Below are positions 19,831 through 27,685 of a stretch of DNA of 64,000 bases, piece by piece. Source of the stretch: Phenylobacterium sp. (GTDB taxonomy: Bacteria; Pseudomonadota; Alphaproteobacteria; Caulobacterales; Caulobacteraceae); contig JAGOQB010000003.1 of the NCBI GenBank assembly GCA_017991675.1, positions 227,525 through 291,524 of the forward strand, in the 5' to 3' direction. The notes beneath the pieces were generated by a model. That model saw nothing but the letters and a program-made list of their open reading frames with translations. It did not search any database and was not told where the DNA came from. The stretch's first letter is position 1. The number at the start of each line of letters is the position of its first letter. Both the position numbers and the translations under genes were made by a program.

Positions 19831-19899
19831 TTATCATTCTTTTTCATCTCACCACCCGACCCTGTGGGCTTGATGCGATCGGGATGATAGGAGGCGGGC

Positions 19900-20445
19900 A
19901 TGTCCGGACGTCCGACGAGCGATCTCGAACAGGCGCTGGCCGCGCGCGGCCTGCTGATGATCAACCTGGTCTCGGCGGTCCATTGGTTCGACGAGGCGCT
20001 GCAGGCCGGCTTGGCCGCGCGGGGCTGGTCCTCGGTGACGCGCATCCAGTCGCTGGTGCTGGCCAACCTGGCGACCGGCGTCAACCGCGCGACCCGGCTG
20101 GCCCGCAACCTTGGCGTCTCGCGCCAGGCGATGAGCCAGACCCTGGCCGAAATGGAGGAGCGCGGCCTGGTGGTCGTCTCGCCCGACCCCGACGACAAGC
20201 GCGCGCGGCTGGTGAGCTTCAGCCCGCAGTCGGCCGGCATCCGCGACGACGCCATCATGATCCTGAAGGTGGTCGAGGCGACCCTGGCCAGCCGGATCGG
20301 GGCGCGGCGGCTGGACGACCTGAAGGACGCCGCCGCGGCCGACTGGGGCCCGTCGCCTGTCGAGATCGTCACCGCGGCGGCCGGCGCGCCGCTGCCGCCG
20401 CGCAAGCCGCGCGGCCGGCCGCGCAAGGCGGAGACTGGCGGCTAG
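19900..20445 (+). CDS. MarR-family transcriptional regulator with AT-hook-like tail
   Basis: A 181-residue winged-helix regulator. Residues about 50-115 carry the MarR core: NRATRLARNLGVSRQAMSQTLAEMEERGLV is the HTH and SPDPDDKRARLVSFSPQS the wing with the conserved D-x-R. The C-terminus (168-176) reads RKPRGRPRK, an AT-hook-like basic patch unusual for MarR proteins. A strong Shine-Dalgarno (AGGAGG) precedes ATG 19900. It is divergent from the sulfatase and convergent, with a four-base stop overlap, to the next membrane gene. It likely represses the sulfatase through the palindrome between them. Confidence 0.85.
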   Translation: MSGRPTSDLEQALAARGLLMINLVSAVHWFDEALQAGLAARGWSSVTRIQSLVLANLATGVNRATRLARNLGVSRQAMSQTLAEMEERGLVVVSPDPDDKRARLVSFSPQSAGIRDDAIMILKVVEATLASRIGARRLDDLKDAAAADWGPSPVEIVTAAAGAPLPPRKPRGRPRKAETGG

Positions 20446-20969
20446 AACGGCTTGACCACCGCCAGGAAGAACACCACCGGGACGAACACCACCACGATCT
20501 TGTCCGTCACGCGGAAGAACAGCCAGTGGAACGAGACCTGGCGTTCGTAGCGGGGCAGATCCTCGGCCTGGAGCGAGAGCGCCTTGCGGCCGCCAAAGTG
20601 CGAGATGTGGTAGTCGACCACCTCCATCGGGATGAACACCAGGGCCACGATCAGGAGCTTGACCGTCAGCCAGCTGAGCTGGTCGAGCGGGGCCTGGTTC
20701 AGCCAGACCATGACCAGGCCGCTGACCAGGATGGTCGGAAAGGCCACGTGCTCCAGCACCACCCCGCGGTCGAAGGCGCGGATCGCCAGGTCGCGGCGCT
20801 TGATCAGTTCAGGTTCGGACCGGTCGCCCAGCCAGGCCTTGAAGGCGGGCACGACATAGTGGGTGTAGGCGACCGCGGTGCTGAACGCCCACATGGCCAC
20901 GACCAGCAGGTGGACCCACTTGAAGATCAGGTAGTGGGGCGCGAGCGCGTCGCGGAGCGCGGTGAGCAT
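20442..20969 (-). CDS. Four-helix membrane protein of unknown function (HemJ/DUF2269-like character)
   Basis: A 175-residue protein with four predicted transmembrane helices (about 13-43, 72-93, 97-121, 150-174) and several helix-associated histidines (KWVHLL, YTHYV, LEHVAF, DYHISH, SFHWLF). The KW-x-H start of helix 1 and the small-residue packing resemble the HemJ/DUF2269 heme-binding membrane families, but I would not assign an enzymatic role. The start has a strong Shine-Dalgarno (GGGAGG) that lies inside a palindrome, and a good TTGACG promoter stands upstream. Confidence 0.6.
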   Translation of the reverse strand: MLTALRDALAPHYLIFKWVHLLVVAMWAFSTAVAYTHYVVPAFKAWLGDRSEPELIKRRDLAIRAFDRGVVLEHVAFPTILVSGLVMVWLNQAPLDQLSWLTVKLLIVALVFIPMEVVDYHISHFGGRKALSLQAEDLPRYERQVSFHWLFFRVTDKIVVVFVPVVFFLAVVKPF

Positions 20970-20976
20970 CGATGGT

Positions 20977-21008
20977 CCTCCCAGGCCTGAGATCAGGCTC
21001 TTGGGAGG
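20977..21008. promoter_or_regulatory. Palindrome spanning the transcription start and Shine-Dalgarno of the membrane-protein gene
   Basis: Outer arms CCTCCCA (20977-20983) and TGGGAGG (21002-21008) and inner arms GCCTGA (20985-20990)/TCAGGC (20993-20998) surround the leader. One outer arm is the Shine-Dalgarno itself; the other reaches the predicted -10 box. It could be an operator over the start site, or a leader hairpin if transcription begins further upstream than predicted. Confidence 0.45.
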
Positions 21009-21033
21009 TTGCAGCGCCCGCCATTTTCGTCAA
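21008..21033 (-). promoter_or_regulatory. Caulobacter-type housekeeping promoter
   Basis: On the minus strand TTGACGA (21033-21027) is followed after 11 bases by GCTGCAAC (21015-21008). This matches the Caulobacter vegetative consensus TTGaCgS, N10-14, GCtANAWC at nearly every position. It would start transcription near 21001, about 30 bases before the ATG at 20969. Confidence 0.6.
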
Positions 21034-21066
21034 GTATATTTACATTATTAAGCGAGCCGAGAGGCG

Positions 21067-21702
21067 TCAGCGCCGGCCGATATCGAGGAAATCCGCGCCG
21101 CTGAAATCCGCGGGGGCGGCGACCTCGACGATGGGGTCGTCGCGGTCGTCCCATTCGGTGCGCAGGGCTCGGCTCATCACCGCGTGCATGTCGTACATGC
21201 AGGTGATGTAGGTCAGTTCGAGGATCTCGTGGTCGCTGAGGAAGGCCTTCAGCGCGGCGAACACCGGTTCGGGCGTGCGGCCGGCCTGCAGCGACAGGCA
21301 GTCGGCATAGGCCAGGACCGCCCGCTCCTGGGCCGAGTAGCAGTCGGCCACCTGCCAGTGGGGTATGGCCGCGATCCGCTCCTCGGAAACCTTGAGGCCG
21401 CGCAAAGACTTGCAGTGCTGCGAGAACACGAACTGGCTGGCCTTGGTGAAACCGACCCGGGTCTGGGCCAGTTCACGCAGCACCGGGTCGAGCTTGCGAT
21501 CCGGACTGCGATAGAGCGCGAAGCCGCGATTGCAGTGTTCCAGCACGTCCGGGACGTTGGCGAACACCGTCCACCAGTCGCCGGGGGTGCCGGTGGTGGT
21601 GCCCGGTTCGGCCACCGGGTCGCGGTCGCCGAACAGCAGGTCGTAGCTGCGCAGGACCTTGGGGTCGGCCTCGGCGCGCGGGATCTGACGCAGGCGCGGC
21701 AT
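21067..21702 (-). CDS. Carboxymuconolactone decarboxylase-family (AhpD-like) protein
   Basis: A 211-residue all-helical protein matching the CMD/AhpD superfamily. ELAQTRVGFTKASQFVFSQHCKSLRG corresponds to the conserved helix pair, followed by ERAVLAYADCLSL and DHEILELTYITCMYDMHAV. The canonical C-x-x-C redox pair is reduced to a single Cys in SQHCKSL, so thiol-peroxidase activity is not assured. It is the last gene of an alcohol dehydrogenase-VOC-CMD operon (3-base gap to the VOC gene), a combination seen in aromatic or xenobiotic breakdown clusters. Confidence 0.75.
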   Translation of the reverse strand: MPRLRQIPRAEADPKVLRSYDLLFGDRDPVAEPGTTTGTPGDWWTVFANVPDVLEHCNRGFALYRSPDRKLDPVLRELAQTRVGFTKASQFVFSQHCKSLRGLKVSEERIAAIPHWQVADCYSAQERAVLAYADCLSLQAGRTPEPVFAALKAFLSDHEILELTYITCMYDMHAVMSRALRTEWDDRDDPIVEVAAPADFSGADFLDIGRR

Positions 21703-21705
21703 GCC

Positions 21706-22236
21706 TTAAGCCTCCGCCTGGACGGCGCGGGCCGGCGTGTGCTTGACGTCGTCCGGGCCGAAGGCGCGGGTGGTGGCGGCCAACTCCAGCATGATGCCGT
21801 TGGGATCGGTGAAATAGACCGAGCGGAAGAACACGCCCTCGTGGTTCTCGGCGCTGACGCCCATCGGGCTGTCGTCGTGATTGACCACCATGTTCGGCAG
21901 CACCTTGACCCCGGCGTCGACCAGGCGCTGGCGGTATTCGTCGAGCTTGTCCTCTGGCACGTTGAAGGCGACGTGGTTCATCGAGCCGATCGCCGATCTG
22001 GGCTCCTCGGGGAACTGCTTGACCGAGGCGATCCCGGGCGCGGCGGCCGGGGCGTCGGGCCACCAGAAGAAGGCGACGGAGTCCCCGCCCCCGCAGTCGA
22101 AGAAGAAGTGCTGGCCGCCGTCCGGCAGGGCCACGGTCTTGTAGAGCGGCATGCCGAGGACGCCGGCGTAGAAGGCGACCGTCTCCTCCATGTCCCGGCA
22201 GACCAGGGCGAGGTGATTGATGCCCGTCGTACGCAT
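21706..22236 (-). CDS. VOC-family dioxygenase/glyoxalase-like protein
   Basis: A 176-residue protein with two half-domains. MRTTGINHLALVCRDMEETVAFYAGVLGMPL opens the first; a second His-bearing strand (GSMNHVAFNVPEDK) and YFTDPNGIMLELA close the metal site. His8, His near residue 98 and the terminal Glu are the expected triad of ring-cleavage dioxygenase/glyoxalase relatives. The ATG at 22236 gives the standard family start; the open frame running on to 24582 upstream is antisense noise. Between CMD and alcohol dehydrogenase genes, it fits a catabolic operon. Confidence 0.82.
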   Translation of the reverse strand: MRTTGINHLALVCRDMEETVAFYAGVLGMPLYKTVALPDGGQHFFFDCGGGDSVAFFWWPDAPAAAPGIASVKQFPEEPRSAIGSMNHVAFNVPEDKLDEYRQRLVDAGVKVLPNMVVNHDDSPMGVSAENHEGVFFRSVYFTDPNGIMLELAATTRAFGPDDVKHTPARAVQAEA

Positions 22237-22250
22237 CGGCGCTCCTCCAT

Positions 22251-23270
22251 CTAGAACTGCAGGACGATCTTTCCGAAATGCTCCCCGCCCTGCATGGCGG
22301 CGAACGCCTTGGCGACGTCCGTCCAGGGGAAAACCTTGTCTACCACCGGCTCGATCCGGTGCAGCGCGATGGCCCGGCACATGGCCTCGAACATCTCGCG
22401 AGAGCCGACCGAAAGGCCCTGCAGCCGGGCGCTGTTGGTGATCAGCACGCCCGGATTGACCCCCTCGCCGGCCCCGGCGACCACGCCGATGATGGCGATG
22501 TGGCCGCCGATGCGGACGGCCTTGAGGCTCTGCTGGATGGTGCCGGCGCCGCCGACCTCCATGATGAAGTCGGCCCCGACCCCGCCGGTCGCCTCGCGCA
22601 CCGCGCCGGCCCAATCGGGCGTCGTGCGATAGTTGACCAGGTGGTCGGCGCCGAGCGCCTTGGCGCGGGCCAGCTTTTCGTCCGAGGATGAGGTGATCAC
22701 CGTGCGGTAGCCGGCGGCCTTGGCGAACTGCAGCCCGAAGATCGAGACCCCGCCGGTGCCCTGCAGCACCACCGTGTCGCCGGGCTCCAGCCGGGCGTCT
22801 TCGAAGAGGCCGCGCCAGGCGGTCAGCGCCGCGCACGGCAGGGTCGCGACCTGCTGGTCGGTCAGGAAGTCGGGAACCTTGGAGACGCCCTCCTGGCTGA
22901 ACACGCCCAGTTCGCGGCCGGCGCCCGGGATCGGGAAGCCGAGCGAGGAGGTGAGCTTCTCCAGGGTCGGACGCCCGGAGGTCCAGTGCTGGAAGAACAG
23001 GGTCGCGACCCGGTCGCCGACCGCGACGCGGGTGACCCCAGGGCCGACCGCCTCGACCACGCCGCAGCCGTCCGAGAACGGGGTGATGGTCCCGCCGGCC
23101 GTGGCCGATCCGCGGCTGTACATGCCGTTCACCATCAGCATGTCGCGATAGTTCAGCGAGACCGCCTTCATGCGGACCAGCACCTCGCCGTGCCCCGGCG
23201 CCGGATCGGGCGCCTCGACCAGCTTCAGGGCGTCGAAGCCCCACGGCGCGGCGACTTCCAGAGCCCGCAT
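22251..23270 (-). CDS. Zinc-type alcohol dehydrogenase / quinone reductase-like MDR protein
   Basis: A 339-residue medium-chain dehydrogenase/reductase. The catalytic-domain start (GHGEVLVRMKAVSLNYRDMLMVNG) and GDRVATLFFQHW are typical. The Rossmann motif is VLQGTGGVSIFGLQFAKAAGY, and the following SSSDEKLARAKALGADHLVNY suggests NADP(H). The structural-zinc four-Cys loop is absent and the GCGV segment lacks the classical GHE, so a zinc-free quinone oxidoreductase-type enzyme is more likely than a true alcohol dehydrogenase. It is the first gene of a three-gene operon with VOC and CMD. Confidence 0.85.
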   Translation of the reverse strand: MRALEVAAPWGFDALKLVEAPDPAPGHGEVLVRMKAVSLNYRDMLMVNGMYSRGSATAGGTITPFSDGCGVVEAVGPGVTRVAVGDRVATLFFQHWTSGRPTLEKLTSSLGFPIPGAGRELGVFSQEGVSKVPDFLTDQQVATLPCAALTAWRGLFEDARLEPGDTVVLQGTGGVSIFGLQFAKAAGYRTVITSSSDEKLARAKALGADHLVNYRTTPDWAGAVREATGGVGADFIMEVGGAGTIQQSLKAVRIGGHIAIIGVVAGAGEGVNPGVLITNSARLQGLSVGSREMFEAMCRAIALHRIEPVVDKVFPWTDVAKAFAAMQGGEHFGKIVLQF

Positions 23271-23363
23271 GCGTCACTCCCCAATCATCGTTGCAGGGAT
23301 TAGCCGCCCGTTGGCGGCGGGCCGCAAGACTGTCGTGGGGTAAGGCTCTGAACTCAGAGAATC

Positions 23364-23412
23364 GACCCTGTTCTTCATGGTCGGCTTGATTCAAGCCAAC
23401 CAGGACAGGGTC
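23364..23412. repeat. 49-base imperfect palindrome at the MFS 3' end
   Basis: Outer arms GACCCTGT (23364-23371) and ACAGGGTC (23405-23412), with a central GGCTTGA-TTCAAGCC, form a long stem that touches the MFS stop codon. It could terminate MFS transcription before the ADH operon, though no T-run follows. Its size suggests a dispersed intergenic palindrome. Confidence 0.5.
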
Positions 23413-24572
23413 TAGGGGTCGAGCCGGCGAACGCCGTAGAGGCGCAGCGCGCCGACCAGGCCGAGCGCCGACATCGCGGCCATGGCCAAGTAGCCCTTGG
23501 CGCCGGCGACGTCGAACAGCCAGCCCGAGCCGATGGTCGCCGCCCCCATCAGCAGCCCGCCCGACAGCGCCGAGTTGATGGTCTGGGCGGCCGAGGCGTT
23601 GGCCGGGGTCGAGAGTTTCTCGACCAGTTGCAGCGAGGCCAGGAAGGTCGCCGCATAGGTGAAGGTGTGCAGCGCCTGGATCGGCAGCAGCAGCCAGAGC
23701 GGCGGGGCGAAGGCCAGCGCCGTCCAGCGGACCAGGGCCGCCGCGCCGCCGATGACCAGCAGGTTGCGCGGGCCGATGCGCCGCCGCCACGGCTCCATGA
23801 ACCACATGAAGCCGACCTCGACCGCCACGGCCAGGCCCCACAGCAGGCCGGTCCAGCTCTCCGGCATGCCCTGCTGTTTCCAGGAGAGCGTCGAGAACGA
23901 GTAATAGAAGGCGTGGGCCGACTGGATCAGCCCGACCGACACCACCGCCAGCATGAAGTTGCGGTCGCGCAGCAGCTCGCCGAGACCGGCCAGGCGCTCG
24001 GAGAGGCGGCTGGCCGCCCCGCCCTCGCGCACCGGGTCGGGCGGCAGCAGGCCGCGCGCCGCGCCGGCCGCCAGCATGGCCGCCGCGGTGATCCAGACCA
24101 GCACCAGCTCGGGCGAATAGCGGGCCAGCAGCGCCCCGACCGTGACATTGGCGATGATGAAGGCCACCGAGCCGATGCCGCGCGGCCAGCCGTAGTTGAA
24201 CCCGTCGCGCCCGGCCCGCCGGAAGACAATGACGTCGGTCAGCGGGATCATGGTCGAGAGGATGGTGTTGGCCAGGAACCAGACCCCGAACCACCAGGCG
24301 AAACCGAACGGCGCGGCCAGCAGCCCGTAGGCCAGCGCCACGGCCAGCCCCATCAGGATCAGCGGCGTACGGCGCAGGGAAAAGCTGTCGGCCCACATGG
24401 CGATGGCCGGGGCGGTCACCGCCCGCGCCAGCATCGGGGCCGAGAGGATCAGGCCGATCTCGGCGCCCGAGAGGCCGCGCGCGGCGAACCAGACCGGGAT
24501 GTAGGGCGAGCTCGCCCCGGTCCCCACGAACAGGGCCGCGTAGAACAGGCCAAGGCGGATCGGCTGCGTCAT
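23412..24572 (-). CDS. Major facilitator superfamily transporter (HcaT/MFS_1-like)
   Basis: A 386-residue, 12-helix permease beginning MTQPIRLGLFYAALFVGTGASSPYIPVWF. The short loop ADSFSLRRTPLILMG is the MFS loop 2-3 region, and RNFMLAVVSVGLIQSAHAFYYSFSTLSW opens the second half. The N-terminus and PYIPVWFAARGLSGAEIGLILS resemble the phenylpropionate-permease-like group. The start is ATG 24572, 30 codons before the open-frame end is reached on the antisense side. It is divergent from exoD. Substrate unknown. Confidence 0.82.
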   Translation of the reverse strand: MTQPIRLGLFYAALFVGTGASSPYIPVWFAARGLSGAEIGLILSAPMLARAVTAPAIAMWADSFSLRRTPLILMGLAVALAYGLLAAPFGFAWWFGVWFLANTILSTMIPLTDVIVFRRAGRDGFNYGWPRGIGSVAFIIANVTVGALLARYSPELVLVWITAAAMLAAGAARGLLPPDPVREGGAASRLSERLAGLGELLRDRNFMLAVVSVGLIQSAHAFYYSFSTLSWKQQGMPESWTGLLWGLAVAVEVGFMWFMEPWRRRIGPRNLLVIGGAAALVRWTALAFAPPLWLLLPIQALHTFTYAATFLASLQLVEKLSTPANASAAQTINSALSGGLLMGAATIGSGWLFDVAGAKGYLAMAAMSALGLVGALRLYGVRRLDP

Positions 24573-24683
24573 CTGAGGCCACCGATTATGCGAGTCGGCG
24601 CCAACAATCCCGTGACTTCCGACGCCGCAAGCGCGGCTTTTCCTTCCGCTACGGCGCCGAGCCGTGCTAGCGCGAAGCTTGAA

Positions 24684-25307
24684 ATGTCCGAACACCGTAA
24701 AGCCGCGAGCGTATCCGAACTCCTCGACCTGATCGCGGAGCGTCCGGGCCGCGAGGTGTCGGTCGGCGACCTGCTCGACACCTTCGGCGACCGCGCCTTC
24801 GGCGCGCTGATGTTCGTGTTCGCCGCCCCGCTGGTGCTGCCGATGCCGCCCGGCGTCTCGGCGCTGCTGGGCGCGCCGCTGATCTTCATCACCTTCCAGT
24901 GGATGATGGGACGCAAGACCCTCTGGCTGCCCAAGGTGATGCTGTCGCGGACCATGAGCATGGCCGATTTCCGCGCCCTGACGGTGAAGCTGAAGCCGCA
25001 CCTGGGGCGGCTGGAGCGGCGGCTGCGGCCGCGGCTGACCTTCATGTACAACCCGCTGGGCGACCGGCTGGTGGGGGCGCTGTGCTTCCTGCTGTCGCTG
25101 ATCGTGTTCCTGCCGATCCCGTTCGGGAACATGCTGCCGTCGTTCGCGATCGCCGCCTTCGCCATCGGCGGCGCGGAGCGCGACGGGCTGGCCGCGCTGA
25201 TCGGATGGGTCGCCGCGATCCTGTCGGTGGTGGTGCTGATCGTGCTGTCGAAAGCGATCGTAGCGGCGATCCTGGCGTTCTTCGCCACCCTGTTCGGGAT
25301 GTTCTGA
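24684..25307 (+). CDS. exoD: ExoD-family exopolysaccharide synthesis protein
   Basis: A 207-residue membrane protein of the ExoD family. The N-terminal cytoplasmic segment VSELLDLIAERPGREVSVGDLLDTFGDRAFG is characteristic, followed by four or so hydrophobic helices with the conserved PLVLPMPPGVSALLGAPLIF and LPIPFGNMLPSFAIA elements. ExoD affects exopolysaccharide production and alkaline tolerance in rhizobia by an unknown mechanism. No polysaccharide genes adjoin it; a sugar-phosphate transferase lies 5.6 kb away. Its stop abuts that of the convergent DUF1176 gene. Confidence 0.82.
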   Translation: MSEHRKAASVSELLDLIAERPGREVSVGDLLDTFGDRAFGALMFVFAAPLVLPMPPGVSALLGAPLIFITFQWMMGRKTLWLPKVMLSRTMSMADFRALTVKLKPHLGRLERRLRPRLTFMYNPLGDRLVGALCFLLSLIVFLPIPFGNMLPSFAIAAFAIGGAERDGLAALIGWVAAILSVVVLIVLSKAIVAAILAFFATLFGMF

Positions 25308-26315
25308 TTACTTCTGGCGGGTGCGGTAGCTGACCGGCCAGTCGTCGGGCGGCACGCCGCGGCACTCGCCCATCAGGTCCTGGGCGGTGGCGACGAAGGC
25401 CTTGCCGTCCCAGACCCAGGTGTTGGTCGCCCCGCAGTCGCCCAGCCCCCTGCCCTTTTCGAAGTTGTAGAGCGTCTGGGTCGCGGCGTCGTAGCTGACG
25501 TTCATCAGCTCGGTGGTCGCCTCAACGGTGTCGGCGTAGCGGATCGGCAGAGGACGGGCCGCGCCCTTCTCGTCGACCACGAAGAAGCTGTAGATCATGT
25601 TGTAGGCCCCGCGCGTGCAGAGCGGCGCCCAGAGCGTGAGGCCAGGCGACAGCCGGCCGGCGACCGGCTCGACCTCCAGGGTGGCGATGTCGTCGTCGCA
25701 GTCCTTCATCATCGCCGCCACCGACCGCGGGAGCTTGGCGGCCAGCCCGGCCTGCGACATGGCCGGCGCGGCCTGGACCAGCGGCGGCGCAGGCGCCGGG
25801 GGAACCGCCGAAGCCGGCGAAGCGCCCTTGGCGACCAGGGCGGTGACCGTGCCTGCCCGCTTCTGCTTGTCGTCCATCCAGCGCAGGGCGGCCGAACTGC
25901 CGGCCAGGGAAATGGCGCCCAGCGACTTGCCGCCGGCCGTGACCTGCAGCGCCTTGCCGTTGGCGGCCGCGGCGATCAGCGCCTTGGCCTGGCCGGCCGT
26001 CAGCTCGGCGGACGCGCGCTCGCCGTCCTCGTCCCGCGCCGTGACGCTGGCCAGGGGGCGGCCGTCGATCGCCAGGCTCCAGGTCCCGGCCTTGCCGTCC
26101 ATGACGATCCGGGCGGCCGCTTGGTCCGCCGCCCCGGCCCCGCGCGCGACCTTCAGGTAGCCCGACATTTCGTAGGCCTCGCCGGCGAAGCCAAAGGCGG
26201 CGCACTGGCGGGTGTTGTCGCAGGTGACCCACCAATCCTTGAAGGTCTCGTTGGCCAGGGCCGGCGAGCCCAGCAGCGCCGCCGCGCCCGTCAGGGCCAA
26301 AACCTTCGCCGTCAT
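25308..26315 (-). CDS. DUF1176 secreted protein
   Basis: A 335-residue protein starting with a signal peptide (MTAKVLALTGAAALLGSPALA, cleavage after ALA). ETFKDWWVTCDNTRQCAAFGF and the C-terminal GLGDCGATNTWVWDGKAF...MGECRGVPPDDWPVSYRT define DUF1176, whose four or more cysteines probably form disulfides in the periplasm. Function unknown. I chose the ATG at 26315 because it directly begins the signal sequence; the longer frame to 26411 reads into the divergent aminotransferase promoter. Confidence 0.82.
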   Translation of the reverse strand: MTAKVLALTGAAALLGSPALANETFKDWWVTCDNTRQCAAFGFAGEAYEMSGYLKVARGAGAADQAAARIVMDGKAGTWSLAIDGRPLASVTARDEDGERASAELTAGQAKALIAAAANGKALQVTAGGKSLGAISLAGSSAALRWMDDKQKRAGTVTALVAKGASPASAVPPAPAPPLVQAAPAMSQAGLAAKLPRSVAAMMKDCDDDIATLEVEPVAGRLSPGLTLWAPLCTRGAYNMIYSFFVVDEKGAARPLPIRYADTVEATTELMNVSYDAATQTLYNFEKGRGLGDCGATNTWVWDGKAFVATAQDLMGECRGVPPDDWPVSYRTRQK

Positions 26316-26391
26316 CGCCCGCTCCCCGGTTGCCGATATGCGAGCGCAGCGTAAGGTCTCACCACGGCCTTCGTCGACGGAGAACTCCACC

Positions 26392-27663
26392 ATGACGCGC
26401 AGCCTGGACAAAGCCCTGCGGGAACGCGCCGCCGCGGTGATCCCCGGCGGGATGTACGGCCACCAGGCGGTGGGGCTGCTGCCCGACGACTATCCGCAGT
26501 TCTTCTCGAAGGCGGACGGCGCGCACATCTGGGACGCCGACGGCAAGCGCTACCTCGACCTGATGTGCGCCTATGGGCCCAACCTGTTCGGTTACGGCCA
26601 GCCCGAGATCGACGCGGCCTATGTGCGCCAGCTCGGGATCGGCGACACCCTGACCGGGCCGACCGAGTTGATGGTGCGGCTGGCCGAGGAGATGACGCTG
26701 CTGGTCAGCCACGCCGACTGGGCGATGTTCTGCAAGAACGGCACCGACGCCACGACCATGGCGCTGATGACCGCCCGCGCCCACACCCGGCGCAAGACCA
26801 TCGTGCGGGCCAAGGGCGCCTATCACGGGGCCGCCCCCTGGTGCACGCCGAGGCCCGCGGGCACGACCGACACCGACCGCGCGCACCAGATCTTCTGCGA
26901 CTACAACGACGTCGCCAGCCTGGAGGCGGCGGTGGCGCAGGCGGGCGAGGACCTGGCCGCGATCTTCGCCGCCCCGTTCAAGCACGACGCCTTCATCGAC
27001 CAGGCTGCGCCGGATGCCGCCTACGCCCGGCGCTGCCGCGAGCTGGCCGACCAGACCGGGGCGCTGCTGATCGTCGACGACGTGCGCGCGGGCCTGCGGA
27101 TGGCGCGCGACTGTTCCTGGTCGGTGGTGGGGGTGGAGCCGGACCTCTCGACCTGGGGCAAGTGCATCGCCAACGGCCATCCGATCTCGGCGCTGCTGGG
27201 CTCGGAAAAGGCGCGCAAGGCGGCGGCGGCGATCTATGTCACCGGCTCGTTCTGGTACCAGGCTGCGCCGATGGCCGCGGCGCTGGAGACCCTGCGGCTG
27301 GTGCGCACCACCGACTATCTGGAGCGGCTGACCGCCATGGGCGAGCGGCTGTCGGCGGGCCTGACCGAGCGGGCCGCGGCGGCGGGCTTCGGCCTGCGCT
27401 GCAGCGGGCCGGGGCAGATGCCGCTCTACCTGTTCGATGAGGATCCCGACCTGCGAAAGGGCTTCTTCTTCGTCTCGCAGATGCTGGAGCGCGGGATCTA
27501 CCTGCACCCCTGGCACAACATGTTCCTGTGCGCGGCGATGACAGAGGCCGACATCGACGGGGTGCTGAACGCCGCCGAGGACTCGCTGGCGGCGTTGAAG
27601 CGCGAGGCCGGCGGCCTGGCCCCCGTCGAGAAGCTGGCCTTCCTGGCCGGTGGTCAAAGATAA
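26392..27663 (+). CDS. Class III PLP-dependent aminotransferase (glutamate-1-semialdehyde aminomutase-like)
   Basis: A 423-residue fold-type I aminotransferase. Substrate/PLP motifs in order: GGMYGHQAVG, DADGKRYLDLMCAYGPNLFGY, CKNGTDATTMALMTARAHT, GAYHGAAPWC, LLIVDDVRAGLRM (PLP-ring Asp), and the Schiff-base lysine K257 in STWGKCIANGHPIS. The VDDVRAG replaces the more usual FDEVMTG, and there is no hemL context, so it is probably a catabolic amine or beta-amino acid transaminase rather than the heme enzyme. The amidase gene follows after 22 bases, suggesting amide-to-amine processing. Confidence 0.88.
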   Translation: MTRSLDKALRERAAAVIPGGMYGHQAVGLLPDDYPQFFSKADGAHIWDADGKRYLDLMCAYGPNLFGYGQPEIDAAYVRQLGIGDTLTGPTELMVRLAEEMTLLVSHADWAMFCKNGTDATTMALMTARAHTRRKTIVRAKGAYHGAAPWCTPRPAGTTDTDRAHQIFCDYNDVASLEAAVAQAGEDLAAIFAAPFKHDAFIDQAAPDAAYARRCRELADQTGALLIVDDVRAGLRMARDCSWSVVGVEPDLSTWGKCIANGHPISALLGSEKARKAAAAIYVTGSFWYQAAPMAAALETLRLVRTTDYLERLTAMGERLSAGLTERAAAAGFGLRCSGPGQMPLYLFDEDPDLRKGFFFVSQMLERGIYLHPWHNMFLCAAMTEADIDGVLNAAEDSLAALKREAGGLAPVEKLAFLAGGQR

Positions 27664-27685
27664 GAAAATTCAAAAGGGTAGGTAG

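Noticed and set aside
22237-24582. The long open frame running upstream of the VOC gene
   Set aside because: It covers the alcohol dehydrogenase and MFS genes in a shifted frame; the real VOC start is the ATG at 22236.
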